In this document: positions 56,647 through 64,000 of the stretch, piece by piece
How the letters are laid out: the number at the start of each line of letters is the position of its first letter
How positions within the stretch are numbered: the stretch's first letter is position 1
Notes under the pieces: model-generated
Databases searched by the model: none
Seen by the model: only the letters and a program-made list of their open reading frames with translations
Told to the model about the DNA's origin: nothing
Program-made: the position numbers and the translations under genes
Origin: Salipaludibacillus sp. CUR1
GTDB lineage: Bacteria > Bacillota > Bacilli > Bacillales > Salisediminibacteriaceae
Assembly: GCF_021028955.1 (NCBI RefSeq)
Contig: NZ_JAIWPE010000096.1
Span: forward strand, 62,001 to 126,000
DNA: 64,000 nucleotides
Direction of reading: 5' to 3'

Positions 56647-56660
56647 AGTAAGCGTTTTCA
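56647..56660. promoter_or_regulatory. cre-like site upstream of korA
   Basis: AGTAAGCGTTTTCA differs from the cre consensus TGWAANCGNTNWCA only at the first base. It lies just downstream of the possible promoter, consistent with CcpA repression of korAB. Confidence 0.5.
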
Positions 56661-56767
56661 CTGCCTTTTTCCTATCCTCCTTTATATTGTAACATAACTT
56701 TCACATTTACTTAAAGCACGAAAATTCTTATATTTTCGGCTGGAGAGCTTCCGGGTAAATTGTTTAC

Positions 56768-56801
56768 AAAAAAAACTGCTTAACAGCAGTCTGTTAAGCA
56801 G
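56768..56801 (-). terminator. Terminator of spoVS
   Basis: CTGCTTAACAG/CTGTTAAGCAG perfect stem followed on the minus strand by TTTTTTTTGT. Confidence 0.95.
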
Positions 56802-56808
56802 CCAATTA

Positions 56809-57069
56809 TCATCTTGGTTCAATGATCAGTTTAATAGCAGTTCTTTCATCACCATCAATTTGAATATCTGTAAAGGCAGGAATGCAAATTAAGTCGATAC
56901 CGCTTGGAGCCACGAAACCTCTCGCAATGGCAACAGCTTTGATAGACTGATTGAGAGCACCTGCTCCAATCGCCTGAATCTCGGCAGATCCTCTTTCTCG
57001 AATTACTCCCGCTAATGCTCCGGCTACAGAATTTGGATTGGATTTTGCTGAAACTTTTAATACTTCCAT
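56809..57069 (-). CDS. spoVS: Stage V sporulation protein S
   Basis: An 86-residue SpoVS (Alba-like fold), nearly invariant in Bacilli: EVLKVSAKSNPNSVAGALAG at the start and IKLIIEPR at the end. It influences septation and coat formation in sporulation and is probably nucleic-acid binding. AGGAGG precedes the ATG. Confidence 0.97.
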   Translation of the reverse strand: MEVLKVSAKSNPNSVAGALAGVIRERGSAEIQAIGAGALNQSIKAVAIARGFVAPSGIDLICIPAFTDIQIDGDERTAIKLIIEPR

Positions 57070-57255
57070 TTCAGTACCTCCTCAAGGTTGTAGGTTTAAA
57101 AGTGGATTGCTCTACCAGTTAGGAAATAACTACGCGGTGTTTGTCAGTTATTTATTATCTTTCATAATATAACTGATTAGGATAAAAATGACTTATATAA
57201 TCCTTACCTCTTTTTGTATATATTCAAAACATGGAAATATATACTTTTTTTCAAT

Positions 57256-58050
57256 TTAATCGAAAAAAGGTCTGTCTTCGTTAATTGAAATTCTTTTAAT
57301 ATCACTTGCACGGCCGGTTTGATTATCTGCTTTAATAAATACTCCGTTAAATTGTTCCCTTCCTTTAGTTACTTCAAACCTTGCGGGTAAACTTGTCAGA
57401 AATCTCTGAATAACGACATCGCGTTCGACACCGAGAATACCATCGTATGGCCCTGTCATCCCGGCATCGGTAATATAGGCTGTCCCATCCGGCAAAATAC
57501 GTTCATCTGCTGTTTGAACATGAGTATGGGTCCCTACTACCGCCGAAACCTTTCCATCCAGGTACCAGCCCATAGCCAGTTTTTCACTGGTTGCTTCCGC
57601 GTGAAAATCCAGAAATATTAAAGATGTTTCTTTTTTCACTTCCGCTAAGATCTCGTCAATTTTTTTAAACGGACAATCGATGGCTGGCAAAAACGTCCTT
57701 CCCTGCGCGTTAATCACCGCTATTTTCTGATTGCCTGCTTTATGGATGACATAGCCTTTACCAGGGGTGCCTTCAGGAAAGTTAGCCGGCCGTATAAGAC
57801 GGTGAGCATCATCAATAAATTCAAAAATTTCTTTTTTATCCCACGTGTGGTTCCCCATCGTTACGATATCTGCTCCTGCCTGAAGAATCTCATTATAAAT
57901 TTTGTTCGTTAATCCTTTGCCTCCGGCTGCATTTTCTCCGTTTACAATCGTTATATCCGGACGGTATTTCCCTTTAAGCTTAGGTAAATATTCATTTAAT
58001 GCCTGTCTTCCATTGGAACCGACAATATCCCCAATAAATAAAATATTCAT
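57256..58050 (-). CDS. ymdB: 2',3'-cyclic nucleotide phosphodiesterase YmdB
   Basis: A 264-residue metallophosphoesterase (DUF1385-type YmdB). The metal ligands lie in FIGDIVGSNGR, NGENAAGGKG, TMGNHTWDKKE and FHAEATSEK; DxH-type residues near GTHTHVQTADE close the site. YmdB affects biofilm and motility gene expression in B. subtilis and is encoded next to rny. The ATG at 58050 follows AAGGAG; the frame to 58068 lacks an SD. Confidence 0.93.
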   Translation of the reverse strand: MNILFIGDIVGSNGRQALNEYLPKLKGKYRPDITIVNGENAAGGKGLTNKIYNEILQAGADIVTMGNHTWDKKEIFEFIDDAHRLIRPANFPEGTPGKGYVIHKAGNQKIAVINAQGRTFLPAIDCPFKKIDEILAEVKKETSLIFLDFHAEATSEKLAMGWYLDGKVSAVVGTHTHVQTADERILPDGTAYITDAGMTGPYDGILGVERDVVIQRFLTSLPARFEVTKGREQFNGVFIKADNQTGRASDIKRISINEDRPFFD

Positions 58051-58149
58051 TATTATAAACTCCTTCAATAGTGTTAATGCTGTAAGGTCTCAATTAAAAA
58101 GGCTCCCCTATCAGTATTTTGGTAACTGATAACGTTTAAACGTCATTAA

Positions 58150-58183
58150 AGAAAAATAAAGTGGTATAGTTACCACTTTATTT
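58150..58183 (-). terminator. Terminator of rny
   Basis: AAATAAAGTGGTA/TACCACTTTATTT stem overlapping the rny stop codon, followed on the minus strand by TTTCTTTAATG. Confidence 0.8.
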
Positions 58184-59740
58184 CGCATACTCGACTGCCC
58201 TTGTTTCACGAATGACTGTCACTTTAATGTGACCCGGGTAGTCAAGTTCATCTTCAATTTTTTTAGTAATATCCCTTGCAAGCCTGTAAGAATCTTCGTC
58301 TGTAATAAAATCAGGTTTAACCATGATACGAACTTCCCGTCCGGCCTGTATCGCGTATGTTTTCTCAACGCCTTCAAAGGATTCAGAGATTTCTTCAAGT
58401 TTCTCCAGACGTTTAATATATGTTTCCAATGTTTCCCGTCTGGCTCCTGGTCTGGCAGCAGATAAAGCGTCAGCTGCAGCCACCAAGGTAGCAATCACTG
58501 ATGTTGCTTCTGTATCCCCATGATGTGATGCAATACTGTTTATGACAACTGGATGTTCTTTATACTTGGTTCCTAGTTCGACACCTATTTCCACGTGACT
58601 GCCTTCCACTTCATGGTCAATCGCTTTACCGATATCGTGAAGAAGACCGGCGCGGCGGGCAAGCTGAACATCTTCCCCTAATTCAGCAGCCATGATTCCG
58701 CTTAAGTGAGCCACTTCCATAGAATGTTTAAGCACATTCTGGCCGTAACTTGTACGGAATTTTAAACGTCCTAAAATTTTGATTAAATCAGGATGCAAAT
58801 TGTGAATTCCCATTTCAAATGTCGTTTGTTCCCCGTATTCACGTATCAGTTCATCAACTTCTCTTCTCGACTTATCCACCGTTTCTTCAATACGTGCCGG
58901 GTGAATTCTCCCGTCCTGGACAAGTTTTTCAAGAGTTGTTTTAGCAATTTCCCTTCGAATAGGGTCAAACCCTGAAAGAATAACCGCTTCAGGCGTATCA
59001 TCAATAATGAGATCAATACCGGTCAGCGTCTCCAACGCACGGATGTTCCGGCCTTCTCTCCCAATAATACGGCCTTTCATTTCATCATTAGGCAAGTTTA
59101 CTACTGAAACAGTGGTTTCAGCTATGTGATCCGCTGCACACCTTTGGATAGACAATGAAAGAATTTCTTTTGCTTTCTTATCGGCTTCTTCTTTCGCTTT
59201 TGTGATAGCATCCTTTACGAGAACAGCCTTTTCATGGGTTAATTCATTTTCAACAGTCTTCATAATAATATCTTTCGCTTCATCTCTGGAAAACCCGGAA
59301 ATTCTCTCTAACTCTTGCTGCTGCTGGTTCATTAATTCCTCGACTTTGCTATTCATCTCGTCGATTTCATGCTGACGTTTTGACAATTGCTCTTCACGCT
59401 TTTCAAGAGTCTCTTCCTTTTTGTCCAACGTTTCACTTTTTCGATCTAATATTTCTTCTTTTTGAACCAACCGGTTCTCCTGTTTCTGAATATCGTTTCG
59501 ACGATCACGGACTTCTTTCTCAGCATCCATGCGCAATTTATGAGCTTCATCTTTTGCTTCAAGGATAGCTTCTTTCTTACTTGCTTCCGCTTCTCGCTTA
59601 GCATCTTCAACAGTTTGACGGGCAAGCGTCTCTGCACTTGAGATTTTCGCTTCAGCGATAGATTTTCGAACGAAGTATCCAATCAGGATACCGATTGCTA
59701 CAGTGAATAGCAAAATGAGGATTTGTAAGATCAGATCCAA
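58178..59740 (-). CDS. rny: Ribonuclease Y
   Basis: A 520-residue RNase Y: one N-terminal transmembrane helix (residues 3-24), a long coiled coil rich in Glu/Lys (about 30-200), a KH domain ([15 protein letters not shown]) and an HD domain ([10 protein letters not shown]). It is the main endonuclease starting mRNA decay in Bacillus and is held at the membrane; RicA, also in this window, directs some of its cuts. The start is TTG with AGGAGGTG nine bases upstream. Confidence 0.97.
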   Translation of the reverse strand: MDLILQILILLFTVAIGILIGYFVRKSIAEAKISSAETLARQTVEDAKREAEASKKEAILEAKDEAHKLRMDAEKEVRDRRNDIQKQENRLVQKEEILDRKSETLDKKEETLEKREEQLSKRQHEIDEMNSKVEELMNQQQQELERISGFSRDEAKDIIMKTVENELTHEKAVLVKDAITKAKEEADKKAKEILSLSIQRCAADHIAETTVSVVNLPNDEMKGRIIGREGRNIRALETLTGIDLIIDDTPEAVILSGFDPIRREIAKTTLEKLVQDGRIHPARIEETVDKSRREVDELIREYGEQTTFEMGIHNLHPDLIKILGRLKFRTSYGQNVLKHSMEVAHLSGIMAAELGEDVQLARRAGLLHDIGKAIDHEVEGSHVEIGVELGTKYKEHPVVINSIASHHGDTEATSVIATLVAAADALSAARPGARRETLETYIKRLEKLEEISESFEGVEKTYAIQAGREVRIMVKPDFITDEDSYRLARDITKKIEDELDYPGHIKVTVIRETRAVEYAK

Positions 59741-59979
59741 GACTGATTCACCTCCTCATGCTATTTCTTTGGTAAAACTGGTTTCAGTGTTCATAATTCT
59801 TAAGTAAATAAAGCATATTATACATCCAGCACGACGTAAAAATATACAGTCGTTTAATGCAGTATTCTCACTAATTGTATGACTCATCATTAATAATGTC
59901 AAGCATTGGCAAGGGAGTCTCCCCCCTTTTTTCACAAGCATTTAGGCCTGTATGCCAGAAAAAAATGCTTCCAGAAAGT

Positions 59980-60013
59980 AAAAAACCCAAAAGGATTCCT
60001 TTTGGGTTTTGGG
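59980..60013 (-). terminator. Terminator of recA
   Basis: AAAACCCAAAAGGA/TCCTTTTGGGTTTT stem followed on the minus strand by TTTTAC, six bases after the recA stop. Confidence 0.93.
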
Positions 60014-60016
60014 ACA

Positions 60017-61072
60017 TTATTTTAAGTCGAGGGAAAGATTGTCGTCATCTTCCTCGGGAGCATCAGGCGCCGGAACATCCTGAGGTGTTACCAGGCCGTG
60101 GTATTCCCGGATACGAAGTTCAATCTCATTCATAACCTCTTCGTTTTCTTTAAGGTATTGCTTCGCATTTTCTCTTCCCTGACCCATACGTTCGCTATTG
60201 TATGAGTACCAGGCACCACTTTTCTGTACGACATCCAGGTCAGAACCAATATCAAGAATCGACCCTTCTTTAGAAATACCTTCACCGTACATAATATCCA
60301 CTTCAGCTGTTCTGAACGGAGGAGCTACTTTGTTTTTCACTACTTTAAGTTTAGTTTTATTTCCGATCATATCGTTTCCTTGTTTCAATGTTTCAGCACG
60401 ACGCACTTCAAGTCTTACTGAAGAGTAGAACTTAAGCGCACGGCCGCCCGGGGTAGTTTCAGGGTTACCGAACATCACCCCTACTTTTTCACGAATCTGG
60501 TTAATGAACACAGCTATAGTCTTAGATTTGCTCACAGCACCTGACAACTTACGCAGCGCCTGGGACATAAGACGAGCCTGAAGGCCGACGTGGCTGTCTC
60601 CCATTTCCCCTTCAATTTCCGCTTTAGGAACAAGAGCAGCTACTGAGTCAACGATTACTATATCGACTGCCCCGCTTCGTACAAGAGCTTCGGCAATTTC
60701 AAGCGCCTGCTCTCCTGTATCCGGCTGCGATAAAAGAAGTTCATCAATATTTACACCAAGTTTCTGTGCATACACCGGGTCAAGCGCGTGTTCTGCATCA
60801 ATAAACGCTGCTTGTCCGCCATTGCGCTGGACTTCCGCAATAGCATGGAGTGCTACCGTTGTTTTACCTGAAGATTCAGGACCGTATATTTCAATGACCC
60901 GACCGCGTGGATAGCCACCCACTCCAAGTGCAATATCTAAAGCAAGCGCACCGCTTGAAACAGTAGAGACACGCTGCTCAGCCTGTTCACCCAACTTCAT
61001 AATAGAACCTTTTCCAAATTGCTTCTCAATTTGTTTTAGAGCCATATCCAATGCTTGTTTCCGATCTGACAT
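60017..61072 (-). CDS. recA: Recombinase RecA
   Basis: A 351-residue RecA. Walker [10 protein letters not shown] near residue 66, Walker B ([14 protein letters not shown]), the Q-loop [17 protein letters not shown] and the acidic C-terminus ([10 protein letters not shown]) are present. It forms filaments on ssDNA, drives homologous recombination and triggers LexA cleavage. AAAGGAGAGA precedes the ATG. Its promoter carries a LexA box. Confidence 0.98.
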   Translation of the reverse strand: MSDRKQALDMALKQIEKQFGKGSIMKLGEQAEQRVSTVSSGALALDIALGVGGYPRGRVIEIYGPESSGKTTVALHAIAEVQRNGGQAAFIDAEHALDPVYAQKLGVNIDELLLSQPDTGEQALEIAEALVRSGAVDIVIVDSVAALVPKAEIEGEMGDSHVGLQARLMSQALRKLSGAVSKSKTIAVFINQIREKVGVMFGNPETTPGGRALKFYSSVRLEVRRAETLKQGNDMIGNKTKLKVVKNKVAPPFRTAEVDIMYGEGISKEGSILDIGSDLDVVQKSGAWYSYNSERMGQGRENAKQYLKENEEVMNEIELRIREYHGLVTPQDVPAPDAPEEDDDNLSLDLK

Positions 61073-61153
61073 ATTCCGCTCTCTCCTTTATATATATAAT
61101 CAATCATTACAGTAAGCCAAAACTGTAATCTCTCTGTTTCTGTAATGACATTG

Positions 61154-61202
61154 CAAACATTCGTTCGCTTTTTATTATAAACGGAAAAATCCGCCTTGTC
61201 AA
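61154..61202 (-). promoter_or_regulatory. recA promoter with LexA box
   Basis: TTGACA (61202-61197), 17 bp, TATAAT (61179-61174) on the minus strand is a consensus sigma-A promoter. Just downstream CGAACGAATGTTTG (61167-61154) fits the Bacillus SOS box CGAAC-n4-GTTYG and covers the start of transcription. Confidence 0.92.
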
Positions 61203-61277
61203 AAGAAATGTAGAAGGCGGATTTAAACACCGGCATGATAAGCATGTCCCACCTTTTCTATAAGAAAAGGGAATGGT

Positions 61278-62861
61278 TTATTTTCTTTTTGGACGAGGTT
61301 TCGCAGGCTCAAGGTTAATTCTCGCACCGCTCACTCTCGCGTATTTTAACCCTTCATATACGAACGGAGCCACTTCTTCAGGCACTTCCATAAACGTAAA
61401 GTTCTCAAAAATATCAATCTTCCCGATAGACTTTGGATTGACACCGATCAGTCTGGATACTTCATCGACTAGTTTCTTAGGTGTGAGGTCGACGTTCCGG
61501 CCCACATTAATGAAGAAACGTGTCATGCCTTTCTGAGCGCCTGTTTCTCCAAAGTCGTAGCCGTCATCATTTAAATCGTCTCTCGTATAGAAGGCAAGTT
61601 TCATTAAGGAGGTGACGACTTTCTCAGGAGAGTACTGATCAAGAAGGTCAGCTACAAGGGAATCATATAAACTTCCTTCTTCGTCATCATTTTCGATGAG
61701 ATCAATTATCTGCCCTTTCCACACGTGCTGCTGTTTCTCAACTACTTCCTCGACGGAAGGCAGACTTTGAGCTGGGATTGTCATTTTAATCTCTGCCTCA
61801 ATTGAACGCAGATGTTTCATTTCTCTCGGCGTTACCAGGGTTAAAGCAATACCGTCCCTGCCAGCACGGCCGGTCCGGCCAATTCTGTGGACGTAGCTTT
61901 CCGGGTCCTGAGGGATGTCATAGTTGATTACATGGCTGACATTTTGAACGTCAATACCCCTTGCAGCCACATCAGTAGCAATTAAAAATTCAACCGATGA
62001 ATCACGGAATTTCTTCATTACCAAATCTCTCTGGGACTGAGTCAGGTCTCCATGGAGTCCATCAGCCATGTACCCGCGTGCCTGGAGTGCTTCTGTAAGT
62101 TCTGCCACTCCTTTTTTGGTCCGGCAAAAAATAATTCCGAGTTCAATCGTTTCACTGTCAATGACCCGGCATAAAGAATCAAGTTTGTTCTTTTCGAGTA
62201 CTTTATAGTAAACCTGGTTGATAGAAGGGGCTGTGACTTCCCCTTTGCTGATCGTCACCTGTTTAGGCTGCTTCATATACTTATTTGACAGCTTCCGTAT
62301 TGGAGGCGGCATGGTTGCAGAGAACAGTAAAGTCTGTCGCTCACGGTTGACCTGATGAAGAATCTTTTCTATGTCTTCAATAAAGCCCATATCGAGCATT
62401 TCATCTGCTTCATCCAGAATAAGTGTATGGACGTTTTGAAGCTTAAGAGTGCGGCGGTTCAAATGGTCAAGAATTCTTCCAGGCGTTCCGACTACAATAT
62501 CGACCCCGCGCTTAAGTGACTTAATTTGCTGTCCTATGGATTGTCCGCCGTAAACAGGCAATGTTTTCACATTTTTAAACCTCGAAAGTTTTTGCAGTTC
62601 TCCGGCTACTTGAATAGCCAGCTCTCTCGTCGGAGTTAAGATAAGCGATTGAACATGTGAATCTTCTGTGATGTGCTCCAGCAAAGGAATACCGAAAGCG
62701 GCTGTTTTTCCTGTTCCTGTCTGTGCCTGCCCGATCACATCATGCCTTTGTAAAATTTCAGGAATGACTTTTTCCTGAATGGGAGAGGGCGCTTCAAACC
62801 CCATTTCTGTAATCGCCCGTTTTAATTGATCAGATATTTGAAAATCTTCAAATTTCATCAT
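61278..62861 (-). CDS. DEAD-box RNA helicase, DbpA/CshA-like
   Basis: A 527-residue helicase with Q motif (FEDFQISDQLKRAITEMGFEAPSPIQ), Walker A AQTGTGKT, DEAD (ILDEADEML), SAT and HRIGRTGRAG motifs. The C-terminus carries an RNA-binding domain of the DbpA/YxiN type (FFINVGRNVDLTPKKLVDEV), which in DbpA recognises 23S rRNA. It lies between cinA and recA, which are adjacent in B. subtilis. Start taken as ATG 62861 (AGGTGG nine bases upstream, one base after the cinA stop). Confidence 0.9.
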   Translation of the reverse strand: MMKFEDFQISDQLKRAITEMGFEAPSPIQEKVIPEILQRHDVIGQAQTGTGKTAAFGIPLLEHITEDSHVQSLILTPTRELAIQVAGELQKLSRFKNVKTLPVYGGQSIGQQIKSLKRGVDIVVGTPGRILDHLNRRTLKLQNVHTLILDEADEMLDMGFIEDIEKILHQVNRERQTLLFSATMPPPIRKLSNKYMKQPKQVTISKGEVTAPSINQVYYKVLEKNKLDSLCRVIDSETIELGIIFCRTKKGVAELTEALQARGYMADGLHGDLTQSQRDLVMKKFRDSSVEFLIATDVAARGIDVQNVSHVINYDIPQDPESYVHRIGRTGRAGRDGIALTLVTPREMKHLRSIEAEIKMTIPAQSLPSVEEVVEKQQHVWKGQIIDLIENDDEEGSLYDSLVADLLDQYSPEKVVTSLMKLAFYTRDDLNDDGYDFGETGAQKGMTRFFINVGRNVDLTPKKLVDEVSRLIGVNPKSIGKIDIFENFTFMEVPEEVAPFVYEGLKYARVSGARINLEPAKPRPKRK

Positions 62862-62862
62862 T

Positions 62863-64000
62863 CTATTCATCCACCTTTTCCTTGCTTAAATTGCGTAATA
62901 AATAGTACATTCCATATTTGACTGCTCGCTCACGAATATTTTCACGGCTTCCTGCCAATTGAATTTTATATGCTCTACTCCATTTCCCCGTCGCCAGACC
63001 GATAAACACCGTTCCCGGTTCATGGCCCTCCAGAGGGTCAGGTCCTGCAACGCCGGTAAAGCTTATACCTAATTCACTGTTCAATTTATTTCGTACATTC
63101 CCGGCAAGCTGCTCAGCACAAATCGCACTCACAGCCCCGTGCTGTTCGAGAACTTCACTTGACAGCCCAAGTTCTGCTTCCTTTACTGCATTACTATAAC
63201 ATATAATGGCTCCCCTAAAAACAGCGGATGAGCCAGGAAGGTCTGTGAGCGCAGAGGAAAACTGGCCGCCGGTCAGACTCTCAGCTGCTGCCACCGTTAA
63301 CTTCCGTTTTCTAAGTTGATCGAGCAGAAGCCGGGCCAGATTACTTTCACCTTCCCCGTAATAAAAATCCTCTGTCCGTTCCAGAATCCTGGCTTTTAAT
63401 TCCTCAAGCTTGTTTTCATTTTCACTAATATCCGACCCTTTAACTGTTAAACGGAGAGTCACTTCCCCTCCGGAAGCCAGGGGAGCGATTGTAGGATTAG
63501 TCTGCTTTTCGATCAAATCATCCACTTTTTCTGCCAGCTGGGATTCCCCAATATCGAAAAAGCGGAGTACTTTAGACTGGATTTGCTCTTTAATTTTAAT
63601 TTCATTAAGTAAATATGGCTGGGTATAATTTTCAAACATAGGAATGAGTTCGTTTGGGGGGCCCGGAAGTAAAATAATTTTTCTTTTATTCTTCTCAAGA
63701 ACCATGCCGCAAGCTAATCCATGGTCATTCGGCAATATAGTGGAGTCTTTAAGGACGAGTGCCTGTTTTCGGTTGTTTGCCGTCATTACCCGCTGCCTTC
63801 TGGCAAAAAATGCTTGAATGCGTTCTTCTGTTTCAGCATCATAAACAAGCCCAGTACCAGTGACCTTAGCAATCACTTCTTTTGTAAGGTCATCTTTTGT
63901 CGGTCCAAGCCCTCCTGTAAAAATTAATAAATCAGACCGTTTAATCCCTGCTTCCACGACATTAAACAAGCGGTCAGGGTTATCGCCTACAACGATATGG
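62863..64000 (-). CDS. cinA: CinA, competence/damage-inducible protein (partial)
   Basis: The 3' part of cinA, cut by the window edge; the frame continues upstream through HIVVGDNPDRLFNV to the last base. Visible are the end of the MoaB/CinA N-terminal domain (FTGGLGPTKDDLTKE, LLPGPPNELIPMF) and the C-terminal nicotinamide mononucleotide deamidase domain (AAESLTGGQFSSALTDLPGS). It recycles pyridine nucleotides and is encoded next to recA in most Firmicutes. Confidence 0.94.
   Translation of the reverse strand, partial: HIVVGDNPDRLFNVVEAGIKRSDLLIFTGGLGPTKDDLTKEVIAKVTGTGLVYDAETEERIQAFFARRQRVMTANNRKQALVLKDSTILPNDHGLACGMVLEKNKRKIILLPGPPNELIPMFENYTQPYLLNEIKIKEQIQSKVLRFFDIGESQLAEKVDDLIEKQTNPTIAPLASGGEVTLRLTVKGSDISENENKLEELKARILERTEDFYYGEGESNLARLLLDQLRKRKLTVAAAESLTGGQFSSALTDLPGSSAVFRGAIICYSNAVKEAELGLSSEVLEQHGAVSAICAEQLAGNVRNKLNSELGISFTGVAGPDPLEGHEPGTVFIGLATGKWSRAYKIQLAGSRENIRERAVKYGMYYLLRNLSKEKVDE

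Larger units (their letters stand above)
56400..56808. other. Long leader/intergenic region of korA
   Basis: Holds the spoVS terminator (56768-56801), a likely promoter near TACAAT at about 56690 and the cre-like site at 56647-56660. An AAAGGAGG in the leader precedes only a five-codon frame, so no leader gene is called. Confidence 0.45.

Overview
The window looks like a chromosomal segment of a Gram-positive, endospore-forming member of the Bacillaceae. The evidence is the gene order, which follows the Bacillus subtilis cinA-recA to lexA-tkt-ccdC arc, together with spore genes (spoVS, spoVK, cotE, sirA), B. subtilis-type LexA, Zur, GlnR, CcpA and CsoR operators, strong AGGAGG ribosome-binding sites and U-tract terminators. 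A Na+-dependent bicarbonate transporter homologue, an MpsC-like protein and acidic surface proteins would fit an alkaliphilic or halotolerant relative, but that is inference. Almost everything is on the minus strand, so the window reads backwards along the B. subtilis order. No rRNA, tRNA, CRISPR array, prophage or complete insertion sequence was seen.

1-2.7 kb: the start of an unknown membrane protein, an alpha/beta hydrolase and a sortase-anchored (LPETA) surface protein. 2.8-8.3 kb: a compact zinc-starvation locus. Two almost superimposable promoters, each with two Zur boxes, drive three COG0523 (ZagA/YciC-type) GTPase genes, a zinc-free S14 ribosomal protein and a second SufU-like scaffold. 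A further Zur box lies in front of an unrecognised 121-residue protein on the opposite strand. One of the three GTPase genes is broken by a single in-frame TGA where its paralogue has Trp. This locus is the most interesting part of the window.

8.3-21 kb: a short-chain fatty acid transporter with a cre site on its start codon, a DacC-type carboxypeptidase with an apparent ATT start, yneK, ccdC, a thioredoxin-like protein with a cysteine-free membrane partner, csoR-copZ, a heterodimeric ABC exporter with complementary degenerate sites, the selenouridine tRNA enzyme mnmH, and yneF. 21-28 kb: sirA, tkt, ynzC, then the SOS block yneB-yneA / lexA / uvrX-yolD with several LexA boxes. 28-34 kb: an accessory stretch with an M14 peptidase, an SbtA-like bicarbonate transporter, an MpsC-like DUF2294 protein, a MocR regulator and an MFS transporter.

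34-64 kb: conserved housekeeping and sporulation genes: glnA (without the usual glnR), ynbB, hflX, spoVK, hfq, miaA, an rsmJ-like methyltransferase, mutL, mutS, cotE, a DUF2817 peptidase, ricA, miaB, kbl, tdh, korB, korA, spoVS, ymdB, rny, recA, a DbpA-like DEAD-box helicase and cinA (cut by the window edge). Four copies of a modular, possibly MITE-like intergenic repeat with GGGACAAAA ends are scattered at about 4.8, 33.9, 47.2 and 53.4 kb.
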